From: Modicisalibacter sp049808615
GTDB taxonomy: Bacteria > Pseudomonadota > Gammaproteobacteria > Pseudomonadales > Halomonadaceae
Assembly (NCBI RefSeq): GCF_049808615.1
Contig: NZ_JBNCAN010000001.1
Span: 124,001-188,000, forward strand
Direction of reading: 5' to 3'
DNA length: 64,000 nt
Positions 24,165 to 35,432 of the stretch are shown here, one piece after another. Position 1 is the stretch's first letter. Every line of letters begins with the position of its first letter. The notes under the pieces are model-generated. The model did not search any database, was not told the origin of the DNA, and saw only the letters and a list, made by a program, of their open reading frames with translations. A program made the translations under genes and the position numbers.

Positions 24165-27100
24165 ATGTTTCATGGCTGGCTGCTGATCGCCATCTCGCTA
24201 TTCTACATCGCCATTTTGTTCTGCATTGCCTGGCGTGGCGATCGTCGTGCCCGTTTGTTGGGCGCGGCACAACGACGACCCATCATCTACAGCCTGGCAC
24301 TGGCGATCTATTGCACTTCCTGGACCTTCTACGGTGCCGTCGGACAGGCCGCCACCTCCGGCTGGTCCTTTGCCAGTATCTTCGTTGGCCCGGTGTTGAC
24401 CTTCGTTCTGTTCTGGCCGGTGCTGGCCAAGATGATTCGCGTCGCCAAACGCCAGAATGTGACCTCGATAGCCGATTTCATCGCGTCGCGCTATGGCAAG
24501 ACCCAGTCGCTTGCCGCCTTCGCCAGTCTGGTGGCACTGGTCGGCACGCTGCCCTATATCGCCTTGCAGCTGAAAGCCGTGTCCACTTCGTTTACCGTGC
24601 TCACGGCCTCTTCGGACATGACCCGTGCTCCGCTGTTCGCCGATACCGCCTTCTATGTGGCGGCGGTCATGGCCATCTTCGCGATTTTATTTGGCACGCG
24701 GCACACCGATGCCACCGAACATCACGAGGGCTTGATTCATGCCATCGCCTTCGAGTCTGTGGTCAAGCTGCTCGCCTTCCTGGTGCTGGGTGCCTACGTC
24801 ACCTGGGGCATGTTCGATGGCCTGGGCGATCTGCTCGGTCGCGCAGACAACGCCCTCGCACTGCAACGCCAACTGAGCGAGCAGGACTTCGGCCAGGGCT
24901 TCTGGGCGCAGACACTGCTGGCCATGCTGGCGATCTTCTGCCTACCCCGCCAGTTTCATGTCGCCGTGGTCGAAAATACTCACCCGGATGACGCCGCCCG
25001 GGCGCGCTGGCTGTTCCCGCTTTATCTCATCGCCATTGGCTTTTTCGTATTGCCGGTGGCCGCCGCCGGATTGACGCTGTTTCCTGATGGCAGAGTTTCG
25101 CCGGACACCTATATGCTGGCGCTGCCTATCGCCGCCGACAACGAACTTCTGACCCTGCTGACCTTCATCGGTGGCTTTTCCGCTGCCACCGGCATGGTCA
25201 TCGTCGCCGCCGTTGCCGTATCGATCATGATCTCCAATGAGATCGTCATTCCGCTGCTGTTCCGCTTGCGTTGGTTCGATACCAAGGCCAGGGATTATGG
25301 CCGACTGGTGCTGCGAGCCCGGCGCATCACCATCCTGGTTATCCTGGCCTTGGCCTATGGTTTCTATAAGCTGACCGCGGAATTCAGCTCGCTGGCCTCC
25401 ACCGGCATGCTGTCCTTTGCCGCTGCGGCGCAATTCGCTCCGGCACTGCTCGGCGGGCTCTACTGGAAACGTGGCAACCGCCTCGGGGTTATCGTCGGGA
25501 TGAATGTCGGCTTTGCCGTCTGGGCCTATGCGCTATTGCTACCGACCCTGGTCAATGCCGGCGTGATCCCTGGCGCCTGGCTCACACTCAGCCCTCTGGG
25601 CATCGATTGGCTGACACCGACGCATCTGTTTGGCTTCAACATCGGCGATCCTTTCACCCACGGGGTGATGCTGTCGCTTGGGCTCAATCTGTTCGGATAC
25701 ATCTTCGTCTCCCAGATCACCTCGCAGCGCGTGGTGGAGCGTATTCAGGCCTCATTGTTCGTCGACAGTGTCGAAACCCGCCAGACCTCGGTGAATCGCC
25801 CCTGGACCGGCGCCACCACCGTGGACGATCTGCGCGTACTCTGTGAGCGCTTTCTGGGCGCCGACCAAGTGCAGAGCGCCTTTGACGATTATGCAAGACG
25901 CAATGGCCAGCTGCTGGAATACAACGCCCGGGCGTCGATCGACGTCATCCAGTTCACCGAACGCCTGCTGGCCTCGGTACTCGGCGCCTCATCGGCGCGC
26001 ATCGTCGTCAATTCGGCACTCCAGGGACGCGGCATCGGTATCTCCGATGTCATCTCCATCGTCGATGAGGCGTCCCAGGTACTGGAGTTCAACCGGGCCC
26101 TATTGCAGGCCACCCTGGAGAACGTCAATCAGGGCATCAGCGTGGTCGATCAGAATCTACGCCTGGTGGTATGGAATCAGCGCTATCTGGAGCTGTTCCG
26201 TTTCCCCGACCACCTGATTCGCGTCGGCGCCTCGATCGCCAAGATTTTTCGCTACAATGCCCACAACGGCGAATATGGTCCGGGCGACCCGGAAGAACAC
26301 GTCGGCCTGCTACTCGATAACATTCGTCAGGGTCAGCCCCATCGCTACGTGCGCTATCGACAGGACGGCAGCGTGCTCGATGTTCAAGGCAACCCCATGC
26401 CCGGCGGGGGCTTCGTCTACACCTATCAGGACATCACCCAGCAAAAGCGCACCGAGGAAGCGCTGATTCGCTCCGAGAACAATATCCGTATCTATACCGA
26501 TAATGTGCCGGCGCTGATTGCCTACTTTGACAAGGAGTGTCGTTACCTTTTCACCAACCGGGCCTACGAACAAATCTTCGACATCGATCGTAATACCGTC
26601 ATCGGGGAGCGGATGGAGGATGTCATGTCCGTGGGGATTGCCCAGGATCGCGCCCCCTGGATGCAGCGGGCCCTGGCCGGCGAGCGGGTCAGCTTCGAAA
26701 TCTCGCAGGATGATGGCGATGGGGGAACCCGCTACATGCTGGTCACGTACACCCCCCATTTCGGCGATAGCGGCACCATCCTCGGTTTCTTTGCGCTCTA
26801 TCAGGACATCACCGAGCGTCGGCTGGTCGAGATTGCACTGCAGGAAACCAACGAGAATCTCGAGGAACGCGTTCGCGAGCGCACCCAGGCACTCTCCAAG
26901 GCCAATGCCGCGCTTCGCCAGGAAAACCGGGTGCGGGCCGAAGCCGAACAGGCGTTACGCCAGGCCAAGCAGACTGCCGAGGATGCCAATGCTTCGAAAA
27001 CCCGATTCCTGGCTGCTGCCAGTCACGATCTGCTACAGCCGCTCAATGCTGCGCGGCTCTTCACATCCGCTCTTTCCCAGCAGAACGATGCCGCCGATCT

Positions 27101-28109
27101 CAAGCGCACCGTCGGCCATATCGATAATTCCCTGCAGGCCGCCGAAGAGCTTTTGAGTACGCTGCTGGATATTTCGAAACTGGATGCCGGTGCCCTTACA
27201 CCTCGACGCGCACACTTCCCCCTGGCCAACATCTTCCGCCCCCTGAGAGCCGAATTCGAGGTAATGGCCGAGGAGAGAGGACTCGATCTGGTCGTGGTGG
27301 CCACCCATACCTGGGTCGATAGCGATGCCCAGATGTTACGTCGCATCGTGCAGAACTTTCTCGCCAATGCGCTGCGCTATACCCAGCATGGCCGCGTGCT
27401 GTTGGGTTGTCGGCGTCATGGCCAACGCCTGACCATCGAGGTCTGGGATACCGGGCCAGGCATTCCCGACTCCAAGCTCTGCGAGATATTTCAAGAGTTT
27501 CGCCGCCTTGATCAGGTATCACGTCATAAGGAAAGTGAAAAAGGGCTGGGACTGGGGCTTTCCATCGCCGACCGTATGAGCCGAGTGCTCGACCATCCCA
27601 TCCGGGTACGTTCTCGGGAGGGAATGGGTACGCTATTTTCGGTGGAGGTGCCTCGGGTGCCTGCCCTGGAGACTCAGCATACAAGCGACGATACTCCCCG
27701 TCGGCGCGCTGGCAACAAGCTGGCCGGCACCCGGATAGTCTGTATCGACAACGAGACGCTGATTCTGGAAGGCATGAAGGCGATGCTATCCGGCTGGGGG
27801 TGCGAGGTATTCACCGCCACCTCGATCGGCGGTGCCAAGTCGATCCTGCGTCATCTTGACAACGATCCGGATGCGATACTGGCCGACTATCATCTGGATA
27901 ACGAGGTCACCGGGTTGATGGCCCTGGATTCCCTGGCCGAGCGTTTTCAGGGGGCAATACCCGGCATCGTGATCACTGCCGATCGTACCGACGAGGTGGC
28001 GGAGGAGATCAAGCGGGCCGGCTATCATCTACTGTTGAAGCCGGTACGCCCCGCGGCGTTACGCGCGCTGCTGACACGCACGCTGCAAGCCAGCCGCGCA
28101 TTTCATTGA
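24165..28109 (+). CDS. crbS: CrbS-type hybrid sensor kinase with SLC5/SSS transporter domain
   Basis: A 1314-residue protein. An N-terminal SSS/SLC5 domain with about 13 helices (residues 1 to about 530) is followed by a STAC-like linker (about 555-650) and two PAS domains (about 660-770 and 775-895). A coiled coil (about 895-945) leads to a HisKA domain with phosphorylated His954 (AASHDLLQP), an HATPase domain (GLGLGLSIADR) and a C-terminal receiver with Asp1241 (LADYHLD). This is the CrbS/MxtR architecture; CbrA lacks the receiver. In Vibrio and Pseudomonas, CrbS with CrbR activates acs for acetate use. The SD GAGGGAGA precedes ATG 24165. The partner crbR is 4.3 kb away beyond the sit genes. 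Confidence 0.9.
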   Translation: MFHGWLLIAISLFYIAILFCIAWRGDRRARLLGAAQRRPIIYSLALAIYCTSWTFYGAVGQAATSGWSFASIFVGPVLTFVLFWPVLAKMIRVAKRQNVTSIADFIASRYGKTQSLAAFASLVALVGTLPYIALQLKAVSTSFTVLTASSDMTRAPLFADTAFYVAAVMAIFAILFGTRHTDATEHHEGLIHAIAFESVVKLLAFLVLGAYVTWGMFDGLGDLLGRADNALALQRQLSEQDFGQGFWAQTLLAMLAIFCLPRQFHVAVVENTHPDDAARARWLFPLYLIAIGFFVLPVAAAGLTLFPDGRVSPDTYMLALPIAADNELLTLLTFIGGFSAATGMVIVAAVAVSIMISNEIVIPLLFRLRWFDTKARDYGRLVLRARRITILVILALAYGFYKLTAEFSSLASTGMLSFAAAAQFAPALLGGLYWKRGNRLGVIVGMNVGFAVWAYALLLPTLVNAGVIPGAWLTLSPLGIDWLTPTHLFGFNIGDPFTHGVMLSLGLNLFGYIFVSQITSQRVVERIQASLFVDSVETRQTSVNRPWTGATTVDDLRVLCERFLGADQVQSAFDDYARRNGQLLEYNARASIDVIQFTERLLASVLGASSARIVVNSALQGRGIGISDVISIVDEASQVLEFNRALLQATLENVNQGISVVDQNLRLVVWNQRYLELFRFPDHLIRVGASIAKIFRYNAHNGEYGPGDPEEHVGLLLDNIRQGQPHRYVRYRQDGSVLDVQGNPMPGGGFVYTYQDITQQKRTEEALIRSENNIRIYTDNVPALIAYFDKECRYLFTNRAYEQIFDIDRNTVIGERMEDVMSVGIAQDRAPWMQRALAGERVSFEISQDDGDGGTRYMLVTYTPHFGDSGTILGFFALYQDITERRLVEIALQETNENLEERVRERTQALSKANAALRQENRVRAEAEQALRQAKQTAEDANASKTRFLAAASHDLLQPLNAARLFTSALSQQNDAADLKRTVGHIDNSLQAAEELLSTLLDISKLDAGALTPRRAHFPLANIFRPLRAEFEVMAEERGLDLVVVATHTWVDSDAQMLRRIVQNFLANALRYTQHGRVLLGCRRHGQRLTIEVWDTGPGIPDSKLCEIFQEFRRLDQVSRHKESEKGLGLGLSIADRMSRVLDHPIRVRSREGMGTLFSVEVPRVPALETQHTSDDTPRRRAGNKLAGTRIVCIDNETLILEGMKAMLSGWGCEVFTATSIGGAKSILRHLDNDPDAILADYHLDNEVTGLMALDSLAERFQGAIPGIVITADRTDEVAEEIKRAGYHLLLKPVRPAALRALLTRTLQASRAFH

Positions 28110-28147
28110 ATTGTGGCAGTGTGCACATTGGAGACTTCTGACAACCG

Positions 28148-28193
28148 TTGCGCCTTTGTTTAACCTTGCCTATTATTGTTAACCAAGGTTTAA
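28148..28193 (+). promoter_or_regulatory. sitA promoter with overlapping dyad operator (putative MntR site)
   Basis: -35 TTGCGC (28148-28153), a 17-bp spacer and -10 TATTAT (28171-28176). A dyad overlaps the start region: AACCTTG (28162-28168) pairs with CAAGGTT (28184-28190), and TTAACCAAGGTTTAA (28179-28193) is itself nearly palindromic. An operator across the -10 and +1 suits repression by the metal-responsive MntR encoded at the end of the cluster. The assignment to MntR is inference. Confidence 0.55.
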
Positions 28194-28250
28194 ATAAGAA
28201 CGCAACGTTCGATTTGTAGCGGGTACCGTGTTACGCAGCGAGGATAAAAG

Positions 28251-29168
28251 ATGCCGATCGGGCGATTGAAGATCGTATCTGCACTACTCGTCGTGCTTTT
28301 GAGTGCAATGACGGGGACCGCTACCGCAGCGGACAAGAAGCTGAAGGTGGTAACGACCTTCACCGTGCTGGCCGAGATGGCGCAGAACGTGGCGGGGGAT
28401 CATGCGGAGGTGGTGTCGATCACCAAACCCGGCGCCGAGATTCACGGCTACGAGCCGACGCCACAAGACATCGTGCGCGCCAGCGACGCCAACCTGATCC
28501 TTTGGAACGGGCTGAATCTTGAACTCTGGTTCGAGCAGTTTCTCGCCAACCTCGGCGACATACCATCGGTGACGTTGACCGAGGGGATCGATCCGATTTC
28601 GATCACTGAAGGCGCTTATGAGGGCCAGGCCAACCCGCATGCGTGGATGGGGCTCGACAATGCCATGGTCTATGTCGATAACATCGCCGCGGCGTTTTCC
28701 AAGTACGACCCAGGCAATGCCGATGCCTATAGGGCCAATGCCAAGACGTACAAGGGTGAAATCCGTGACACGATCGAACCAGTGCGCGATCGGATCGCTC
28801 AGATTGCCGAGGACAAGCGTTGGCTCGTCACCTGCGAGGGTGCCTTCAGCTATCTGGCTCGCGATTTCGGTATGAAGGAACTCTATCTCTGGCCGATGAA
28901 CGCGGACCAGGTCGGCACGCCGCAGCAGGTGCGCAGTGTCATCGACGGAGTGAGGGACAACGATATCCCCGTGGTGTTCTGTGAAAGCACCGTCAATACG
29001 TCGCCTGCCGAGCAGGTCGCGCGCGAGACCGGGGCCGCCTATGGCGGCGTCCTTTATGTGGACAGTCTCAGCAAGTCGGATGGCCCGGTGCCGACGTATC
29101 TCGATCTGCTTCGTGTCACCTCGCAGACGGTGGCAGATGGACTGACGAAAAACCTGAAGCAACAGTAG
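28251..29168 (+). CDS. sitA: Manganese (iron) ABC transporter, periplasmic binding protein
   Basis: A 305-residue cluster A-I (cluster 9) metal-binding protein with a signal peptide cleaved near residue 26 (TGTATA-ADKK). Predicted ligands are His65 (EIHGYEP), His130 (NPHAWMG), Glu196 (TCEGAF) and Asp271 (YVDSL). The H-H-E-D set marks Mn/Fe binders (PsaA, SitA, MntC) rather than the three-histidine zinc type (ZnuA). It is first in sitABCD, 20 bp before sitB. Regulation is probably by the operator at 28159-28193. Confidence 0.9.
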   Translation: MPIGRLKIVSALLVVLLSAMTGTATAADKKLKVVTTFTVLAEMAQNVAGDHAEVVSITKPGAEIHGYEPTPQDIVRASDANLILWNGLNLELWFEQFLANLGDIPSVTLTEGIDPISITEGAYEGQANPHAWMGLDNAMVYVDNIAAAFSKYDPGNADAYRANAKTYKGEIRDTIEPVRDRIAQIAEDKRWLVTCEGAFSYLARDFGMKELYLWPMNADQVGTPQQVRSVIDGVRDNDIPVVFCESTVNTSPAEQVARETGAAYGGVLYVDSLSKSDGPVPTYLDLLRVTSQTVADGLTKNLKQQ

Positions 29169-29188
29169 CCGCAACAGGAGATCCGCTG

Positions 29189-30172
29189 TTGAACGCATCG
29201 ACGCTGACGCAAAAGCGGACAAAACCCGAAGACATCGGCAATGGCGTTCTGGTTCGTGACGTGACGGTCACCTATCGAAACGGGCATACCGCACTGCATA
29301 ACGCGAGCTTCGAGATTCCACGCGGCACCATCACGGCCCTGGTCGGTGTCAATGGCGCGGGCAAGTCGACGCTGTTCAAGGCGATCATGGGGTTCTTGCC
29401 GATCGCGAGAGGCGAAATCCGATTGCTCGACCGCAGCGTGAAAGACGCCTTGCGCGAGAATCTCGTGGCCTACGTACCACAATCCGAAGAAGTCGATTGG
29501 GCATTCCCCGTGCTGGTCGAGGACGTCGTGATGATGGGCCGCTACGGCCACATGGGTTTTCTGCGCCGACCGCGCCGCGCGGATCATGTCGCCGTCGACC
29601 AGGCGCTTGAGCGCGTGAACATGAGCGATTACCGTCATCGTCAGATCGGCGAGCTTTCCGGCGGTCAGCGCAAGCGCGTTTTCTTGGCTCGCGCCCTGGC
29701 GCAGGAAGGACGCGTGATCCTGCTCGATGAGCCTTTTACCGGCGTCGATGTGAAGACGGAAGATCAGATCGTGTCACTACTTCGCGAGCTTCGCGCGGAA
29801 GGCCATGTGATGCTGGTCTCGACCCACAATCTCGGGTCCGTGTCGGAATTCTGCGATCGGACCGTTCTGGTCAAAGGCACGGTTCTGGCCTATGGCCCGA
29901 CCGAAACCACATTTACCCGCGACAACCTCGTGCTCGCCTTTGGCGGCGTCCTGCGCCATATCACCCTCGGCGGCGCCGACCTGCACGACGACGACGATCC
30001 GCGTGAAGTTCGCATCATCACCGACGATGAACGCCCTTTCGTGCAATACGGCGAGCGCAACGATACCGGGAGCGTTGCGGAGCCAACATTGGACATCACA
30101 CCCAATACGACCTCGAACAAGACCAAGCAGGATCACCTCCCGGATGAAAACGACGAGGCGGGCAAGCCATGA
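29189..30172 (+). CDS. sitB: Manganese ABC transporter, ATP-binding protein (TTG start)
   Basis: A 327-residue ATPase with Walker A GVNGAGKST, signature LSGGQRKR and Walker B VILLDEP. It begins with TTG at 29189, 8 bases after CAGGAG; the only in-frame ATG codons lie downstream, within the nucleotide-binding fold. A C-terminal tail of about 70 residues beyond the ABC fold is rich in Asp/Glu with scattered His (LHDDDD) and has no assigned function. Its stop overlaps the sitC start. Confidence 0.9.
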   Translation: MNASTLTQKRTKPEDIGNGVLVRDVTVTYRNGHTALHNASFEIPRGTITALVGVNGAGKSTLFKAIMGFLPIARGEIRLLDRSVKDALRENLVAYVPQSEEVDWAFPVLVEDVVMMGRYGHMGFLRRPRRADHVAVDQALERVNMSDYRHRQIGELSGGQRKRVFLARALAQEGRVILLDEPFTGVDVKTEDQIVSLLRELRAEGHVMLVSTHNLGSVSEFCDRTVLVKGTVLAYGPTETTFTRDNLVLAFGGVLRHITLGGADLHDDDDPREVRIITDDERPFVQYGERNDTGSVAEPTLDITPNTTSNKTKQDHLPDENDEAGKP

Positions 30173-31065
30173 TCGACATCCTGCTCGAGCCGTTCGCCTA
30201 TGGCTATATGACCAACGCCATGTGGGTGTCCGCCCTCGTCGGTGGGGTCTGCGCCTTTCTTTCGTCCTATCTCATGCTCAAGGGTTGGTCGTTGATCGGT
30301 GACGCGCTGTCCCACTCGGTGGTACCGGGGGTCGCGGGGGCCTATATCTTCGGCCTACCCTTTGCCCTTGGCGCCTTCATCGCGGGTGGGCTTGCCGCCG
30401 GTGCGATGCTGTTTCTGTCGGAGCGCTCGGGACTCAAGATCGATGTCATCATCGGGATCATCTTCACATCGTTCTTCGGGCTGGGCCTGTTCATGGTCTC
30501 GCTTAGCCCGATGGCGGTCAGCATCCAGACGATCATCATGGGCAATATCCTGGCGATCACGCCGGAAGATACCCTGCAGTTAGCGATCATCGGTATCGTC
30601 TCGCTAGCGGTCCTTCTGGCCAAGTGGAAGGATCTGATGGTCGTCTTTTTCGACGAGAACCATGCCCGTTCCATCGGCTTACGGCCCGAGGTGCTGCGGG
30701 TTGTCTTCTTCGCCCTTCTATCGGCGGCCATCGTTGCAGCGATGATCACCGTGGGGGCCTTCCTCGTCATTGCGATGGTCGTGACGCCGGGCGCCACGGC
30801 CTATCTTCTGTGCGATCGGTTTCCTCGGCTCATCATGCTATCGGTGCTGATCGGCACCCTGACCAGCTTCGTCGGCGCCTACGCGAGCTATTTCCTCGAT
30901 GGCGCGACAGGCGGCATCATCGTCATGCTGCAGACACTCATCTTCCTCACCGCGTTCGTCTTTGCGCCGAAGCATGGATTGCTCGCGACGAGGCGCAAGG
31001 CGGCCAAGGCCCTGGAGCGGCCTAGCATCTACGAGCCGACTCCTGCCAAAGAGACTCATCAATGA
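30169..31065 (+). CDS. sitC: Manganese ABC transporter, permease SitC
   Basis: A 298-residue ABC-3 family permease with about eight hydrophobic segments and the family motifs KGWSLIGDALSHSVVPG and VGAFLVIAMVVTPGATAYLL. It overlaps sitB and sitD by ATGA at each end. SitC and SitD are paralogues that form the heterodimeric channel. Confidence 0.92.
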   Translation: MIDILLEPFAYGYMTNAMWVSALVGGVCAFLSSYLMLKGWSLIGDALSHSVVPGVAGAYIFGLPFALGAFIAGGLAAGAMLFLSERSGLKIDVIIGIIFTSFFGLGLFMVSLSPMAVSIQTIIMGNILAITPEDTLQLAIIGIVSLAVLLAKWKDLMVVFFDENHARSIGLRPEVLRVVFFALLSAAIVAAMITVGAFLVIAMVVTPGATAYLLCDRFPRLIMLSVLIGTLTSFVGAYASYFLDGATGGIIVMLQTLIFLTAFVFAPKHGLLATRRKAAKALERPSIYEPTPAKETHQ

Positions 31066-31916
31066 CTCTGGACACCCTGCTTCTGCCCTTTCAATTTCCG
31101 TTCATGCAGAACGCGTTCTGGATCGCGCTGTGGGTGGCGCCGCCCACGGCGCTGTTGTCCTGCTTCCTGGTCTTGAAAGGCTGGGCGCTGATGGGCGATG
31201 CGGTCAGTCATGCGACGCTTCCCGGCATCGTGCTGGCCTGGATACTTGGGCTACCGTTGATCATCGGCGCCTTCGCCGCCGGTATGACCTGCGCGCTCGC
31301 GACGGGCTACCTATCGCACAACAGCCGGGTCAAGCAGGACACGGTAATGGGGGTGGTGTTTTCCGGCATGTTCGGTCTGGGAATCGTCATGTACACCTCG
31401 ATCCACACCAACGAGCATCTCGACCACGTCCTGTTCGGCAACATGCTGGGGGTCGGCCGTCAGGATCTCTGGACCTCCGGGTTGATCGCGGTTGTCGTCT
31501 CGGGCCTGCTGATCGTGAAGTGGAAGGACTTGCTCCTGCAGGCCTTCGATCCGGCCCAGGCCCAGGCCGTGGGACTGAACACCAGACTCCTGCACTATGG
31601 GCTGTTGGCGAGCCTGTCGCTAACCATCGTGGCCACTCTGAGCTCGGTTGGCCTGATTCTCGCCGTGGCGCTTCTGGTGACGCCGGGTGCCATCGCGTTT
31701 CTTGTCGTGCGCAGCTTCGCCCCCATGTTGATCGTGTCGGTCGCTGTCTGCGCGATCTCGATGCTGGTGGGTACCTATGCGTGCTTCTTCCTCGACAGCG
31801 CCCCCGCGCCAACCATCGTGCTGATCCTGACCGGAATGTTCATCCTGGCATTCGTCTACCGGTCGAGTGTCACCCGCAGGCGTTCACGGCGACTCACCGA
31901 ACGTCAGTTGGCTTGA
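31062..31916 (+). CDS. sitD: Manganese ABC transporter, permease SitD
   Basis: A 284-residue ABC-3 permease, the second of the pair, with KGWALMGDAVSHATLPG and SSVGLILAVALLVTPGAIAFL. The start overlaps the sitC stop. The regulator gene follows after 73 bp. A four-gene ABCD layout with two permeases is the Sit type found in enterobacteria and alphaproteobacteria. Confidence 0.92.
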   Translation: MTLDTLLLPFQFPFMQNAFWIALWVAPPTALLSCFLVLKGWALMGDAVSHATLPGIVLAWILGLPLIIGAFAAGMTCALATGYLSHNSRVKQDTVMGVVFSGMFGLGIVMYTSIHTNEHLDHVLFGNMLGVGRQDLWTSGLIAVVVSGLLIVKWKDLLLQAFDPAQAQAVGLNTRLLHYGLLASLSLTIVATLSSVGLILAVALLVTPGAIAFLVVRSFAPMLIVSVAVCAISMLVGTYACFFLDSAPAPTIVLILTGMFILAFVYRSSVTRRRSRRLTERQLA

Positions 31917-31989
31917 TCCAAGCATTGATTATCGCTCTCAACGCTTACGTGTTATTTTGCATTTTCGCCGGTGACTGAACGAGCCCTGA

Positions 31990-32406
31990 ATGAACGCCAT
32001 TCCCAAGCACGAGCACTTCAAACGCGTACGCCAAGATCACCAGACCGAACTGGTGGAAGACTATGTCGAGGAAATCGCTCACTTGCACGCCACTCATGGC
32101 GAGGCTCGCGCCAGTGATCTTGCAGAACGCTTTGGTGTTAGCGTAGCGGCGGTATCGAAAGTCGTCACCCGGCTGAAACGCGACGGGCTAGCGATGGCCC
32201 GACCCTACCGCGGTATTTTCTTGACTGAACCGGGAGAGCAATTGGCCCAGCGGGTGGCGATACGGCATGACATCGTACTCAGAACGCTGCTGAAGCTAGG
32301 CGTCCCCGAGGATGTGGCTCGTCCTGATGCCGAAGGAATAGAGCATCATTGCAGTCCCGAAACCGTCACGGCCATGCAACGATTCCTGAAACAGCAAATT
32401 TCGTGA
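31990..32406 (+). CDS. mntR: Manganese-responsive transcriptional regulator (DtxR/MntR family)
   Basis: A 138-residue DtxR-family protein. An N-terminal winged helix-turn-helix (DLAERFGVSVAAVSKVVTRL, about residues 41-60) is followed by the metal-binding dimerisation domain with acidic and histidine residues (Glu and His near residues 110-115). It lacks an SH3-like third domain, as expected for the MntR branch. It sits 73 bp after sitD, so it probably represses the transporter operon when Mn is sufficient. It converges with crbR, leaving 16 bp. Confidence 0.9.
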   Translation: MNAIPKHEHFKRVRQDHQTELVEDYVEEIAHLHATHGEARASDLAERFGVSVAAVSKVVTRLKRDGLAMARPYRGIFLTEPGEQLAQRVAIRHDIVLRTLLKLGVPEDVARPDAEGIEHHCSPETVTAMQRFLKQQIS

Positions 32407-32422
32407 CGTCGCCGGGTACCTT

Positions 32423-33085
32423 TCAAGATTCGACCTTGGGCGGCTCGACCTCGAGCTTCTGGGCGGCAATCACGGCCTGAGTACGAGAATGCACTCCCAG
32501 CTTACGCAGGATGGCGGTCACGTGTGCCTTGATGGTGGCTTCCGAGACATTCAGCTCATAGGCAATCTGCTTGTTGAGCAAGCCTTCGGTAAGCATGTTG
32601 AGCACCCGGAACTGCTGGGGTGTGAGCGAGGCGATCGCTTCGGCAAAACGCGTCTCTTCCGCGCTTGACTCCCCCAGAGTGGCGGCCAGTGCTTCGGGCA
32701 GCCAGATCTCCCCATCAAGGATTTCACCCACGGCTTGAGCGATGACCGCAAGAGACGATGACTTGGGAATAAAGCCGGACGCGCCATAATCGATAGCGCG
32801 GCGAACCACATGAGGCTCATCACTACCCGACACCACCGCGACGGGAATATCCGGCGTCTGGCCACGCAGTTGAATCAAGCCCGAAAAACCATGAGCACCC
32901 GGCATGTGAAGATCCAGCAGGATCAGATCCGCATCTGGATGGCGCGTCACTACTTCGGTGGTCGCCTCCATGGTATCCGCTTCAACAATTTCTGCCTGAG
33001 ACGCAACCTGGCGCAAGGCTTGCGTCAACGCCGCGCGAAACAACGGGTGGTCATCGGCGACTATGAATTTCTGGGCAAAGGCCAT
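32423..33085 (-). CDS. crbR: LuxR-type response regulator CrbR (ErdR-like)
   Basis: A 220-residue protein: an N-terminal receiver with the phosphoacceptor in ILLDLHMPGAHG and a C-terminal LuxR-type helix-turn-helix (LTPQQFRVLNMLTEGLLNKQIA). ATG at 33085 (MAFAQKFIVADDHPLF) has GGAGA upstream; an 8-codon extension to 33109 is less likely. It lies just downstream of acs, beyond a terminator, which matches the CrbR/ErdR neighbourhood in Pseudomonas and Vibrio relatives. Predicted to be phosphorylated by CrbS and to activate acs and the symporter operon. Confidence 0.88.
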   Translation of the reverse strand: MAFAQKFIVADDHPLFRAALTQALRQVASQAEIVEADTMEATTEVVTRHPDADLILLDLHMPGAHGFSGLIQLRGQTPDIPVAVVSGSDEPHVVRRAIDYGASGFIPKSSSLAVIAQAVGEILDGEIWLPEALAATLGESSAEETRFAEAIASLTPQQFRVLNMLTEGLLNKQIAYELNVSEATIKAHVTAILRKLGVHSRTQAVIAAQKLEVEPPKVES

Positions 33086-33232
33086 TGAGTCTTCTCCGGG
33101 TCCTTGCACTGGAATAATGCGCCATTTGCCACGACGCCAACGGTGTTCACGATTCTCTTACACCATGTTACCCCATGCCGGGGCCGATTCCCAAGTACTG
33201 TGCTTCACGGATGAACATGATGAACACCTATG

Positions 33233-33257
33233 AAAAAACCGGCTCTTGGGAGCCGGT
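33233..33257 (-). terminator. Rho-independent terminator of acs
   Basis: On the minus strand, ACCGGCTC, a 4-nt loop and GAGCCGGT are followed directly by TTTTTT, 34 bp past the acs stop. It separates acs from crbR, which therefore needs its own promoter in 33086-33232. Confidence 0.95.
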
Positions 33258-33290
33258 CTATAAGAGCGATGCGTAAGATGAACGACACGT

Positions 33291-35240
<1,950 letters not shown>

Positions 35241-35371
35241 GTCGAGGCCTCTGTCACTTAACTGGATACCCTGATATGGGTACCTTGGGATGTGCATGAG
35301 CCAACCCGAAGTCCGAGTCGACGCTTACAATGTCCTTTCAGCATATACCCAGTCGGGGCATGGGTCCCTAT

Positions 35372-35384
35372 TAGACCTTCGTAG
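35372..35384 (-). promoter_or_regulatory. CrbR-like site upstream of acs
   Basis: In the direction of acs transcription the sequence reads CTACGAAGGTCTAATAGGG. The core ACGAAGGTCTA resembles the reverse complement of the 27-bp-spaced repeats before the DUF4212 operon (ACGATGGTCTA in copy 3). One site only; strength and binding factor are inferred. Confidence 0.45.
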
Positions 35385-35432
35385 AAACTTTTTATTCTTT
35401 AAATTCAACATTTTGAAATATATTTCGATGAT

